From: Doryteuthis pealeii
Taxonomy: Eukaryota; Mollusca; Cephalopoda; Myopsida; Loliginidae
NCBI GenBank assembly: GCA_023376005.1
Contig: CM042145.1
Location: 62,173,159 to 62,237,158, forward strand
Reading direction: 5' to 3'
DNA length: 64,000 nt
The stretch's first letter is position 1, and each line of letters opens with the position of its first letter. This document shows positions 32,005 through 43,545 of the stretch, piece after piece. Both the position numbers and the translations under genes were made by a program. The notes below the pieces were generated by a model, which saw nothing but the letters and a program-made list of their open reading frames with translations, was not told the DNA's origin and ran no database searches.

Positions 32005-32090
32005 CCTAGCTATGGTTGAATAGTACCACAATTTTTTTTCTACAAAGATGGCTTTGGCATTAAATAACCCACACATATTGATATGCCATT
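32005..32090 (+). mobile_element. Retroposon R/SINE hybrid fragment
   Basis: CCCCTAGCTATGGTTGAATA looks like a SINE-B body block. GGCATTAAATAACCCACACA and TTGATATGCCATTAAAC match the R 3' end. Confidence 0.45.
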
Positions 32091-32154
32091 AAACAAAGAA
32101 ACTGAAACCAAACCTATTTATCAAGTACTTTCCATATTTTCCTTTAATTATAAA

Positions 32155-32460
32155 TTTTATGAATAGGATCTGACTTTATACTGAGCTTAAGGCCGACCAA
32201 AGACAGCCTTTAAGTGAGCTGTACTAAATGACATATCTTTTTCTTACATTGTATTCATGTTCACCCAAATCATTGCAATTTCTTAAAGGGAGGTAACTAT
32301 TAAATAGTAATTATAGTGTACTTATTAAGTTCAAAGGAATAAATAAGGGTAATGTAAATTCTCTAAACAGGAAGTCAGTTGACACAGAGCTTTTATGAAT
32401 GCCAAAGACAACCTTTAAGCAATCACTGAAATATACTGGAAAGAATCTTTTTTACAAGTT
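32155..32460. other. Diverged internal duplication
   Basis: CCGACCAAAGACAGCCTTTAAG near 32192 and GCCAAAGACAACCTTTAAGC near 32400 are each preceded by GAGCTT, so a unit of about 210 bp seems duplicated. AAAGGGAGGTAACTA sits between them. No gene. Confidence 0.4.
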
Positions 32461-32594
32461 GAGACATTTACTTTTTTTTCAAAATGAATAGAAAGAACTA
32501 TTTACAAAATAGATATTGTGAGAAAGTTTATGCCTTTTTTCAAAAGATATTTACAGGAATAGATTTTAATATAGCTGAAGTGAAATGAAATGCA

Positions 32595-33067
32595 TCTATA
32601 TTAATACTCAGGTTCCTTAAAAGTACAACCGTTATCATCTTGCAACACCCTGTGGTTAAAAATGAGAGCGTCAAAATTGCCCAAGATGAAATACAAAAAT
32701 GTGTTGCTTATCTGCCAAATTCTTATTTATAAGTGTCATCACCTCACCTAAATAATGGACCATTCTGTTTTTATTAGAAAGAAAGAAGAAAAAGGACATG
32801 CTACACAGAAAAAATATAATAATGATAATTATTATATAATAAAAAGATAGAGAGGGGGGTGTACGCAGAAGTAATAATGCTAATCAGTTTCAATGAAAAA
32901 ATGAAAAGGATAGATAGAAAAAAAAAGAATGAGAGAGAGAGCTAAATTAAATCCAGATTATTATACTTTTTACATATTGAACTAATTAGCAATAACTCTT
33001 AAGTAAACATATCAAACATTGTAATAATTAAATTATCATACTGTGGTATATTCACAGGTCCTGCTAG
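32595..33067 (+). mobile_element. Helitron-A, best-preserved full-length copy
   Basis: The 5' end TCTATATTAATACTCAGG is preceded by A. The 3' hairpin CTGTGGTATATTCACAG is followed by GTCCTG and CTAG, then T. It is 473 bp and non-coding. The internal blocks CATCTTGCAACACCC, CAAGATGAAATACAAAAATG, TAAATAATGGACCATTC and TTACATATTGAACTA are shared with 8773 and 36963. Confidence 0.88.
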
Positions 33068-33107
33068 TCTTAATAACAAACAGCTAAGACTACAATAACA
33101 ATGTAAG

Positions 33108-33400
33108 TGCTCATGGTGTAATGGTTATCATAGGAAATGGACACTGCAACAGGAGTTCAAATCCTGGATGAGGCTGGGAGCATTTCACCTAGTACTAATA
33201 CCTTTAAAAAGGGTATGCATCTAACTATTCTCTCTCCAGCTATGAGTAAATAATACTGCACACTAGGTTCTTTAACCTTGGTATGGCTACCAGTCTAGGA
33301 AAAAGAAAACTTAGTTCATACCTGTTAAATTCAGTTTAAAAAATTGACCAAGTGTCACATCCTGCTTGTGCAAGGGGTTAGTAAATATATTTACTAAATA
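33108..33400 (+). mobile_element. SINE-B, full length
   Basis: Box A-like TGGTGTAATGGTTATCATAG and box B GAGTTCAAATCCTGG. The body has CCAGCTATGAGTAAATAA, CTAGGTTCTTTAACC and ATTGACCAAGTGTCACATCC, and the tail is GGTTAGTAAATATATTTA. It lies 40 bp beyond Helitron-A. Confidence 0.85.
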
Positions 33401-33439
33401 TATAAGGCTACAATGACATAGAGGGGGGGGGGAATAGAT

Positions 33440-33725
33440 ATTTGAGTCAACAGTCTTCGTCTTCGAACAGCAGCTGAAAATCCGTCGTTGTCGTCGTCAA
33501 AATAATCTTTACTGACTGCCGTCCCACGTAGGCCGAATTCTTGTCACGTCACGCTCCACTTGCTTTGGTTATTTTATGGGCATATTACCCAAACATCTGG
33601 GCACATCAGTCAAACCTTGCATCTGTCCAGTGCCTAAATCGCATTTATTTTTGCATGCGGGAGGACGCGGTTTTGATTCCGGCAAGCAAGACAATGTCTT
33701 GCTCTTTTTCCTTTCTCGTTCTCCG
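33440..33725. other. CpG-containing unique segment
   Basis: CG dinucleotides cluster here (GTCGTTGTCGTCGTC, ACGTAGGCCG, GTCACGTCACGC, GGACGCGG), whereas CG is rare nearby. A CRE-like TGACGTG is present on the minus strand. The 92-codon frame has no known domain. It could be regulatory or exonic sequence. Confidence 0.3.
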
Positions 33726-33861
33726 TCATATATATATATCTTTTAAGAGTTCAATTTTCAGTAAGTCTAACATACTATACCCATACTCCTTGCATGGTAC
33801 TATACATTATCTGCAATAGTATATTAATATATAAACAAGAATATAAGAATAGTATATTCTG

Positions 33862-33894
<33 letters not shown>

Positions 33895-34339
33895 AGTGGG
33901 GGGGGGTATTTGAGTGGGAGGCACCATTCCATATATCTGTGACTTGGTGGAGTGAAGACTACAATTAAATCCACCAACAGTGACACAAAGTTGTCTACTT
34001 TGAATTGTACTAATTAGTTAATGAAGGGATATCCATGATTACAGGATAACTGTCAGCAATGTCAAGTACTGATTACATGCTCCAAATGTTTGGGAGTTCC
34101 CCCCCCTCATCCTTTTCCTCCTCACACTCAATATTCTAAACAAAAATCTTCCTCCTCTTCCTCCTTTTTTCTCCTCTCTCTCAATCACCTTTATTATATT
34201 TCTTTACATTCACTTCCTTTATCAACAACAATTCAATTATCTTTTTTTCTCTGAATGAACCCATCTCTCTATTCCAACACTTTCTTTGTAACACATCATG
34301 GAATTCTGTTCCAGCCTCTCTCTAAAATCACTAAGAAAT

Positions 34340-34374
34340 TTTAGAAAGGGAGAGATGGGCTTGGATATTGATTT

Positions 34375-34420
<46 letters not shown>

Positions 34421-34600
34421 GATGAGGGTCTGGGATGGGATAGTGATTTGAGAGAAAGAGAGAGAGAGAGAGAGATGGGGGTCTTGCATAGTGATTTTAG
34501 CGAGAGAAAGAGAGATGGGGATCTGGGATAGTTATTTTAGAGAGAGAAAGAGAGATGGGGGTCTTGCATAGTGATTTTAGAAAGAGAGAGAGTGAGCCCT
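34340..34600 (+). repeat. GA-rich minisatellite, about 60-bp unit
   Basis: The unit GAGATGGGGGTCTTGCATAG, then TGATTTTAG and a GAGAGAAAG run, is repeated about four times with alternating GTCTTGCATAG and ATCTGGGATAG versions. A short inverted unit (CTCTCTAAAATTGCTATCCA) follows at 34600. Reading frames inside it are repeat translations. Confidence 0.85.
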
Positions 34601-34659
34601 CTCTCTAAAATTGCTATCCAGCCCCCCACACACACACACAAAAATCCCTATCCAATCCC

Positions 34660-35161
34660 CCCCCCGTTTTTCCCCCTATAAATCCATCAATTCAACCCTT
34701 TTATCTCTTTATCCCTGTATATCTTTCTAACCCAATCCTTTTGTTCCCCTTTCAAATAAAACAAACATTTTTCTATCAACAACAATATTGATTGTTATCT
34801 CAGCATATCCATCACTTTAGTCACTACATAAATAAATTTGCAACTCCATTTTGTTAACTATTTATTTGACTAAGCCAAGTTTAAAAACAAACTCAAAAGG
34901 TTTGACCTAAAATACCTTTCTACTTATCTCATAGAAATGCAATCACAAGTCAACACTGCTTGACAAGTAAAACCTAACTCTTAGGTTCAGAGGAAAATCT
35001 TCATAAAATCTGGCATATGAACTCATTTCACCTCAAGGAGTGTTTTAATGCTATTTACAGGTTGATAGAATAGGTTTTGCGTAAAATTGATCAGGTCTAA
35101 TTCAACCAGAAAGCAAATAAAATTGCCATCTGTTGGAGCATCTCACCCCTTTTACCCCCAC

Positions 35162-35197
<36 letters not shown>

Positions 35198-35840
35198 ACA
35201 TTGGGGCACAGACATTTTGGAAGAAAAATAAGACTGAACTCATTCATACAGAAAGCAAATAGAATAAATTTTTGTATATAATAATTTTTTATCCCAGACA
35301 ACCTCAGGTTCTCTTTGTTAGTCTTTAATATTTTGACAGTGCGCATGTATGCATAGTTGGTTGTGCAATCAAGCAGACAGTTAATTTTGTTATTTTGTAC
35401 TTAGAAAACTTGGATAGTTGAATTAGTGAAATAAAAAAAAGTTACTGCAACTATTTTTGCATCAAATAGAAATCTGTTTTTATAACATTATTTGGAGGTT
35501 TGTTTTTGCCTTTTTTTTTTTTTTTTTTTTTTTTTTGTAGAATACATAGGGATGAATAAGCTTGTCCCTAATAAATTAAGAGGAGAAGAAGAAAAAAAAA
35601 AAAAGAAAAAAAAAAATTCTCCAGAAAGTATTGGTGAAAAATTCATATAAATTTCCTTATGGACCATAACAAGTAGTGGAATGAAGTATAAAATTGATAA
35701 AATTATACATTCAAAGAAAAGATAACATTATAATATGATTTATGATGCAAATAAATATTTAAAAAAGAAAAATGCTCAGTACCCCCAGCTGTTGCAGCAG
35801 TCTTCTAAAGTAAAGAGTGAAGATAGAATTTGTTAATGAT
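34660..35840. other. No gene recognised; poly-A tracts
   Basis: A36 at 35162-35196, T27 at 35510-35536 and an A-rich run near 35590. Otherwise unremarkable AT-rich sequence. Confidence 0.5.
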
Positions 35841-35852
35841 TGATTGATTTTG

Positions 35853-35890
35853 ACAGCATATCAACCCATCTAGGGTTATTTTATGCATAG
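35853..35890 (-). mobile_element. Retroposon R 3' end scrap
   Basis: TTGACAGCATATCAACCC, then GGGTTATTTTATGC only. Confidence 0.5.
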
Positions 35891-36014
35891 AGGTTAGGGA
35901 ATTGTGTTCATATTTACATTTTTGTGTAGTTGTTTAAAGTTTTGTTTTTTTTTTGTTTTTTTTTTTTTACAGTCCTATTAACTATAAATAATTTTTAAAC
36001 AGTTCTATTTGACA

Positions 36015-36320
36015 GCGCCATGCTATCGAGAACTCAGGTTTCCGACACCCAGTGGTATTAGGGCCAGAACTCAACTACAGGGACTCTGGTGAAAATTCAA
36101 AGGGTGTCTCCATCATCATCAGGAATCAATGGCTTTTGGTGCACTTGTCACTGCATCTTTGGAAAATCAGCAGCAAATAAGGGCATCTCCTTTCCCTGAT
36201 CGGGATATGCATGTGGGGTTTGGGGGACCGCTTATGAATTTTCTATTCTTTTATTACTCCTTTTGGATGGAACCAGCTCAACCGACCCAGGGTGAAAGCC
36301 GTCACAAAAAAGAGAGAAAC
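36015..36320 (+). repeat. Family F repeat, uninterrupted copy
   Basis: Same blocks as 12110-12302 and 13039-13150, joined without the insert: GGTGTCTCCATCATCATCAG, GGGCATCTCCTTTCCCTGAT, GGGGTTTGGGGGACCG and ATTACTCCTTTTGG. The 64-codon frame has no domain. Confidence 0.65.
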
Positions 36321-36962
36321 TGAAAATTAAATAGTTGATATGGAGGTTAAAACTATGGAGCTCATTTCTTCTCTAATCTTTTAAGATTACCTCATACACA
36401 AATTTATAAATATGGTATTGAACACGACGCGGATATACCCCCTCCCCCTTATACCAATGTTATTTTTATTGTCTGATTTACGAATTAAAAGAATGAACTT
36501 TTGTATCTGAAACTTGTTATCTCAACATTTTCAATAGCTAACCGGATTTCAAAATGACGATGCTGGGGGGGCTGCTAGCCTGATCCATTTTTCTATTCTT
36601 TCACTTGATAAAAAAAAACAACAACACTAAAATGTTTTTTTCATATCAAAATGGTTGTTCAGCAAACGTCTACCTTTCTAATAGTTTCAAAGTGAACCAG
36701 TACAAAACATTTTCAGAGGCAGTGGGGGGGGGGGGGGGGAGATGACAAGAAAAATAAAATATATAATTATGTTCTGATCTCTGACATTTCATCTCTAATA
36801 CAAGACAGCAATTATTTTCCTTAATTATCTTCTACTACACTACGAAACGTTTAATTTAATGGTTTATATTTCTATACTGTATATATGTACTTATCTCCAT
36901 AGGTGTAATTCCATTTAAACTTAGGTCTTTTCTTTTGTGTGTAGATATTTATTCTCCAAGCA

Positions 36963-37447
36963 TCTATATATTAAGTCTTGTTCCTTAAAAGTACGACTTA
37001 TCATCTTGCAACGCCCTCTGGTTAAAAAAAAAAAAAAAAAATGAGACCGTCCAAATCATCCAAGATAAAATACAAAAATGTAAATCCTGATTATTTGGTG
37101 TTGCTTATTCGCCAAGTTCTTATTTCATATGAGTGTCTTCACCTCAGCTAAATAATAGACCATTCCATCTTTATTATAAAGAAAGGGAAGAAGAAAAAAC
37201 AGGCTACACAGAAAAAATATAAGAAAGTGGGGGATAGATAGGGAGAGGGGGTGAGTACGCAGAAACGATAACACTAATCTGTTTCAATGGAAAAGAAGGA
37301 GAGAAAGGGAAAAAAAGTGAGAGAGAGTTAAAATAAGGTTATTATACTTTTTACATATTGAACTATTTGCAATAGCTCTTAAGTAAGCATATCAAATGTT
37401 ATATTAATTAAATTATCATACTATGATATATCCACAGGTCTTGCGAG
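36963..37447 (+). mobile_element. Helitron-A, full-length copy
   Basis: The 5' end TCTATATATTAAGTC is preceded by A. The 3' hairpin is damaged (CTATGATATATCCACAG), followed by GTCTTG and CGAG, then T. It is 485 bp with no coding. Confidence 0.85.
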
Positions 37448-37686
37448 TATGTATAACTACAAATATATCTAACATATCAACAAGTGAAAAATTAAGAAAA
37501 TAATTGAATTTTCATTTTAAATTCTAATCCCAGAAGCAATTTAAATCCAAGTCTCCCTGCATAAAGTGCCTGTCACTTCTTTCAAAAAGCGAGATTCAAA
37601 ATAAGTCTTAAGAAAAAGACTGTCCTCATAACCTGATCTTGGTCATAGGGACGATACTCATGTAGTGTCTTGGGCAAGAATAACCT

Positions 37687-37856
37687 GGGTCTACAACTGG
37701 TTTGAATTCAGAGTTTTCCTTTTCCTAGATCAGTTGCCATACCACGGTTAAAGAGCCCAGCATGCCCTACTTATAGATGGAACGAGAATACCCCAAGGGT
37801 ATTAGCACTATGTGAAATACACACAACCTCAACCAGGATTTGAGTTTACTTTCTTA
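37687..37856 (-). mobile_element. SINE-B copy
   Basis: TTTGAATTCAGAGTTTTCC, GTTAAAGAGCCCAGC, CAAGGGTATTAGCACTATGT and CAACCAGGATTTGAG (box B, reversed). The box A end is cut. Confidence 0.75.
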
Positions 37857-38225
37857 TAATGTTTATGCCATATGCAACTAATTATATGATAGGTATTCCA
37901 TTTTTGGAGAAGGTGCTGCACTTTGTGAGAGGGTACCTTTTTTTCCTCCCCCCCCCCTACATTGCACTAAGGAGATGCCCATACCTCCTTTGTAACTGTT
38001 TCATTTGCAATTTTTTTTTATGGTTAACAAAGAAAATTGCAGATGCAAATGCTGCTCAGGACCCCCCCCCCCCAGACACACACACATCACGACAATCCAA
38101 TTTGAAAGGCAATTCCAAAAATGTAGACAGACCTTGTTGCTTGAAAAGTAACTGTGTGTGTATATATTTGGGGAACAATAGCAAGGGCTGGCACTTGAGG
38201 TCAGGTACACCCCCACCCACCACCC

Positions 38226-38475
38226 GCAGAATTCTTATTTCTCATGAGTGTCTTCACCTCAGTTAAATAATGAACCATCCTGTTTTTATTATAAAGACAG
38301 GGAAGAAAAAGGACACGCTACACAGAGAAAATATAACAAGAAAGCAAAAAAGAAATTTATTTCAATCGAACATAATGAAAAGATGAAAAGTGGAAAGAAA
38401 GAAAAAGAGTGAGAGAGTGTTAAATCAAGATTATCATACTTTTTACATATTGAACTATTTAATAGCTCTTAAGTT
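38226..38475 (+). mobile_element. Helitron-A internal fragment
   Basis: It runs from AGAATTCTTATTTCTCATGA to TTGAACTATTTAATAGCTCT. It lacks both the TC end and the hairpin end. Repeated at 52871-53126. Confidence 0.75.
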
Positions 38476-38572
38476 GACCTAAGGTCAAAACAAGTTGAGA
38501 GCAATGAAAGGATAAATAATGTTAAAACAATAACCCTACAAGAGTTATCACTTTTTGTTCACACACACACAT

Positions 38573-38649
38573 ATATATATATATGGCAGATACATGAAGT
38601 CAACAGCACTTGGTAACTGACAGTTTTTCGTCTATGCAGTTTTCAAACC

Positions 38650-38692
<43 letters not shown>

Positions 38693-38740
38693 CATACACA
38701 CACACACATTATACACACACATACATACACACACACACGT
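38573..38740. repeat. Compound CA/TA/GT microsatellites
   Basis: Several CA, TA and GT runs flank a SINE-D-like scrap (38584-38650). Confidence 0.9.
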
Positions 38741-39344
38741 CCATCCATCCATACCTACTTAAAAATATAAATAAAAAGGTGAGTAAATCTACTTGTAATA
38801 ATGCAATTAATTATCATTTGTAATAAAATACGTTTATTTTTGTTTTGTTTAAGAAAATGTGTAATAATCTGACAGAAAAATTGTCAATATGACATTAAAT
38901 ATCAGCTGATAATCTGCAAATACCTTGCTTAACTGATGAAATCAATTTAGGTAAATAGGACACTAAAAAATAAAATAAACTTGCTTGATCTAAATAGATT
39001 ATTCAAAAAAGAAAAAAAAAAAAAAAAAAAGAATGTCATCTGTCTAACAAAAAATCCCATCCACTTATAAAATACAATATCAACAGATTTTTTTTTTTGT
39101 TACCTTTGATCAACAGATAAGTTTATGATACAAAAGTTCATTCTTTAATCCCAAAATCAGACAATAAAAAAAAAAAAAAAAAAAAAAACATTGACTGTAT
39201 GGTATGAGGGGAAAAATATCAAGCTATTTTCAATACTATATTTATAAATTATGAGATCATCTTAAGAGATTAAAGAAGAAATGAGATTTATAGTATTAAC
39301 ATCCAGATTCACCACTCAATTTATTTACAATACTCAAAGTATAT

Positions 39345-39354
39345 TATATTATAT

Positions 39355-39418
<64 letters not shown>

Positions 39419-39420
39419 CA
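39345..39420. repeat. (TA)n with ATATT units
   Basis: Starts as TATAT/TATATTA units and becomes pure TA. Confidence 0.95.
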
Positions 39421-39424
39421 CATG

Positions 39425-40043
39425 CTGATAGGGACACAGGATGTGTACCTGACACATAAAAATCTAAAAGGATGCAGTAAAATCATATCCATGCATCCCA
39501 GTGTTTTTCTTTTTTCTTCCCTCACCATTTCAAGCTAACTGTAAATACATTTCAATAGTTTCTCAAAAACGAATTACACAGGATAGGTTACAAGGTAGGA
39601 GTTAGACAGCTTTAGCTGTTTCTCCAGATCATAAATAAAAAATAAAAAAGTTATGAAACTTTAATTGGGACTCATCAAATTTCCTGGGGGCTCATTCAAA
39701 GCAAATATGTGTATCCCAGGACACAAAAAGTTATCAGCATCACTATATATATTATTTTAGTGCATCCTGGGATGCAGAGATTTGCTTTAAATGAGTCCCC
39801 AGGAAAATGTATGGGTCCTAACTAAAGTTTCTTAATAAATTGTAGGGTTTTTATTTATGATTTGGGGAGACAACTAAAACCGGCTAACTCCTACCTTGTA
39901 ACCTATCCTGTGAAATTCATTTCTACGAAACTATTGAAATGTATTTACAGTTAGCTTGAAATGGGAGGGAAGAACAAAGAAAAAAACTGGGATGCATGGA
40001 TATGATTTTACTGCGTCAGGGACACAGGACATACACTTATCAG
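39425..40043. mobile_element. Foldback element FB, complete (619 bp)
   Basis: The two halves are inverted copies of about 300 bp. The left starts CTGATAGGGACACAGGATG and the right ends CAGGACATACACTTATCAG. The shared inner blocks are CAAGCTAACTGTAAATAC, ATAGGTTACAAGGTAGGAG and GCTCATTCAAAGCAAATATG with their inverses. The centre is at about 39750. No coding. Solo half at 10675; second copy at 54073-54690. Confidence 0.88.
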
Positions 40044-40056
40044 TATCTCTGCATAT

Positions 40057-40099
40057 TATTCAAATTATCATACTGTGGTATATCCACAGGTCCTGCTAG
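40057..40099 (+). mobile_element. Helitron-A 3' tip, with internal deletion
   Basis: Hairpin CTGTGGTATATCCACAG, GTCCTG, CTAG, then T. It lacks 47 bp found in the copies at 54702-54793 and, inverted, at about 49660-49820. Confidence 0.85.
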
Positions 40100-40506
40100 T
40101 ATAAATAAATCTAAATTGATAACTCGCAAAGAAGCTACCATTAAGTTTACCTGTTTCACACAGTTTTTGTCTATCATCAAAGTCTTTCTCTCACTTGACT
40201 CATTTCATTCATCTCAATTATGGATCGAAACAGATTCAACACTCAACTTCATTTGTCTAATAGAAACCACAATACATTCAATGAAGAAAGAGAGAGAAAT
40301 AAATAAAAGGCTTTTCCCTTCTCTTTATAAAGAAGAAGGCATTGCCATGGTGACAAAGAATTCCATAGCCAAGTGTGCAGTTACAGCAAGTGAAAGATGA
40401 CAATTTAAGATAGAGAACTAAGAGGCCTTCTCCCTCCCCTCCCCTCCATCGTGCAGGAGGCATGCACTGCTGCAACAAAAGATTGTACACTTGCCCTTCA
40501 TCAGCA

Positions 40507-40507
<1 letters not shown>

Positions 40508-40540
<33 letters not shown>

Positions 40541-40575
40541 ACACACACACACACACACACGAGACACACACGAGC
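40508..40575. repeat. (CA)n microsatellite with GAGA breaks
   Basis: Interrupted CA run. The THTHTH frames are its translation. Confidence 0.95.
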
Positions 40576-40665
40576 CACAATCCACTTACTTAATAAAGCA
40601 GACAGGCAAAAATATTACAAGTTTCCTAGAAGACAGCTGTTACCCTGGGGGCTTGAAATTTACTA

Positions 40666-41191
40666 CTAACAATTATCAATATGCGCCCTCCATCGGTGTA
40701 AGTATCCAAGTTTTAATGTAATGAAATATATTAAATTAGACTAACAAAATTAAATAAGAACACATAAAAAGATTACACTTATTTTAATTGTACTTTAATT
40801 GGTTTCTATATAAAATCATTCATAGGTTTGATTTTAATAGGTTGGAGAATAAAATAATTATATTAGAAATAAATAACACCAAGTAATTATTTATTTAACC
40901 CAGTTTTGTTAAAACAAGTTCGCAAATTAACCACACCATATATTATGTAAACCTTTATTTCTTAGTAATATATAAGACACATTGCAGGATTTTAAACACA
41001 CCAATAACATGGACTGTTTCGAGACAAAACTCAGATTTTCATAGAGTAATAAATAAGATTTATCCTATGTATTAATGATTTTGACTATAAATCAAATACT
41101 CATTGATAAACTTATGCAATTCCTGAGAGTATTGTGACATAAGCAGTGACAGTTTCAGACAAACAGACACCAAACCTCCATTATGATAAGA
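40666..41191 (-). mobile_element. Helitron-B copy
   Basis: The minus-strand 5' end TCTTATCATAATGGAGG is preceded by A. The 3' end has GATGGAGGGCGCATATTG, then GTTAG (a variant of CTAG), then T. It is 526 bp with no coding. Confidence 0.75.
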
Positions 41192-41635
41192 TACAGTACA
41201 AAATGGCAAAGAAAACAGTCTGTTCAATCACTCCTAAATTTTGCAGTTTTAATTTTGACTGTTAAAAAGAAAAGAAAGAAAAAAAAGAAATACCAGTTTG
41301 AAAGAAAACTGAGGTAAATTGGTAGGTGGTCTATACAAATATCAAAACTGACTGACTGACTGACTAATTGTTCAAGGTACTGAAAAGGTGCTATGTGAAA
41401 AAGGTTGGTTTTATTTTGTTCTGTTTGGAAAAGAGATTAAGGTGTAAATTAAACTAGGCTAAAAGCAATAAAAGAATAATTCATCAACTTTTAGAGTATA
41501 GAGCACAATCCTGAGATCTAAAATGATTGAATTTGATTCAACTTAGGTTTTACTGAAAAATAATCAACAAGTAATTTACATTGAAATTACATTGGGTTTT
41601 TTTTTCCAATTGCTTAAAATTCATTAGAAAATAAC

Positions 41636-41673
<38 letters not shown>

Positions 41674-42097
41674 ATTTTATTTTTTATCTATAAATTAACT
41701 TCCTTTCAGTTAGGAATAAAAAAAAAATAAATGAGAATTAACACTTAACTTTTTTCAATCCAAGTTTAGCACATTTTTATTATTACTAGCAAAAAAAACC
41801 CCAAAAAAATGAAACTCTCCAGGCAGTGTAAAAATTAATTTTTGAAAGATATTGCCTGGGTTGGAGAGTTAAAAATTAAATGTCAGAGGATTTGTATCAT
41901 AAGTAAAATCATCAAATTTATTAAAGGAGTTAAAAAAAAAAAAAAAAAATTTAAATAAAACAATTTGAAATGGAAACTTAGTTTTGTCCCCCTCAAATAG
42001 AATGTGTGCATCTATTAATTATTAATAATTATTAGGAATATTTTACACAAAATCAGAGGTATTATTTGGAAACTTTTTAGTTAACTTCTTGTTATTG

Positions 42098-42130
<33 letters not shown>

Positions 42131-42199
42131 ACAAGAGTAAAAAATAAATTTTTTTTTTTAGATTAATAAATATATAATACCAAAATGTATTTATTAAAA

Positions 42200-42361
42200 C
42201 TTGTTTTAAAAACAATGTGAACCATTTAATTCTACGTATTAAGGATTTTGAATATACATTAAATACTCATTGATAAACTTAAACAATTCTTGAAGGTTTG
42301 TGACGTAAGCAGTGATTGAGTTTCAATTACAGAGAGACAACAAATCTCCATTATTAATAGA
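42200..42361 (-). mobile_element. Helitron-B 5' end fragment (variant)
   Basis: Minus strand: A, then TCTATTAATAATGGAGATTT, TTGTCTCTCTGTAATTGAAA and ACGTCACAAACC. Homology fades beyond about 42200. A SINE-B 3' scrap (ATTTATGAACCCCTTCGCAT) adjoins at 42367-42410. Confidence 0.65.
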
Positions 42362-42977
42362 TATATGTATTTATGAACCCCTTCGCATGAGTAGGATGTG
42401 ACACAATATGCTATTCATATATGTTAATCATTTTAAACAATTCTTATAAATAGAATTAATTTACATTCAATTTTTTTTAGAAACCAATATTTTCACTTTA
42501 CACAGTATATATTACAATATATTAAATAAACAGGGCAAAGGTGGAGGAGGGTACATTTAACCTTTCAGAATTAATTTATAAAGATTACATTAAAAAAAAG
42601 TGTTTAATCCAGGATTTTCTCCAATAAGTACTTTAGACAATATTTTACAAGTGCAACAGTTAAATTCACACCAATTAATAAAACTGGATTTTCGTGTTAT
42701 CAGATCAACAAACCTTTTCATTATGAAGATTCATGTGATCACAATTTTAATAATAATAATAAGTTTCATTATCGTGAACTAAAATATATTTTGTTGAAAG
42801 CAAAGATATGTACAAAAGCAATTCAGTTAAGATGACATCAAAATTCTAAATGATACAATTGTTGAATAAAAGAAAATTAAAAACTTGATTTACCAGTTTA
42901 GAATGGGAGTTTCCCATACCAACAAGAGAAGAGAAAAACAAAAAGGAAAACATTACTTCCAATTCCAACAAATCATT

Positions 42978-43355
42978 TGGTTGGTTGGATTTTATGGCAT
43001 GTCGACCCTTGCTGGGTCATTTTATGCTGAAAACGTTTTTTTGTTTTATTCATTTTTTTTTTAAACTCATTTTGTTCTATTTAATTCATAGATGGGACCC
43101 TAACACGTACTACCCCTCCAGGTCAGAGTAATGGTGATGGAGGGGTACTCCACATTCCTCAGAGCTCCACTATTGGAACTTCACCATCAGATAGAGTTTA
43201 ATGTCATAGCCAGGATACTAAGACCCTCAACCATCACCTTCTAGCACATGATAAAAAAAAGTTGGGATTTGCCGTAAGGGCAATAGGGTTAGGACAATAA
43301 TAATATAGGTGCTAGGGTTTGGCGTGAACAGCCAATTGAATGGAGGGGGGGGTGC
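42978..43355 (-). mobile_element. Retroposon R copy
   Basis: GGTTGGTTGGATTTTATGGC through CATAGATGGGACCCTAACAC and CCATCACCTTCTAGCAC to ATAGGTGCTAGGGTTTGGC. Sense is the minus strand. Repeated at 57632 and, inverted, at 46320. Confidence 0.78.
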
Positions 43356-43414
43356 CTCTCAAAAAGAGCAACTTGTTATAAACTGTCTTCATAAAATGAG
43401 CACCTTCAAATGTT

Positions 43415-43545
43415 AGCGAGCTAAACTATCAAACAAAAGTGAGTTTGATTTTCACTGGGTGCCTTGTACTTCTGGCCTTACGTTAAACCAAGTTATGGGT
43501 AAAAAGTAGGGAAGACTGAGCTCTTTAACCGTGGTACGTCAACTA
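43415..43545 (+). mobile_element. SINE-C copy
   Basis: GCGAGCTAAACTATCAAACA, GAGTTTGATTTTCACTGGG, TGCCTTGTACTTCTGGCC, then GTTATGGGTAAA and CTCTTTAACCGTGGT. The tRNA-like start is degraded. Confidence 0.5.

Noticed and set aside
34298..34531. Charged RERERE frame
   Set aside because: It is a translation of the GA minisatellite.
37859..38266. 135-codon frame (and 155-codon frame at 52519)
   Set aside because: It runs through homopolymers and Helitron-A sequence. The two duplicated copies differ by frameshifts in these frames, so no reading frame is conserved.
39996..40400. 134-codon frame
   Set aside because: It begins in the FB element, crosses the Helitron-A end and is interrupted by the 47-bp difference between copies.
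40508..40575. CRISPR-like array or satellite
   Set aside because: It is simple CA repeat with GAGA breaks and has no spacers. No CRISPR array is present anywhere in the window.
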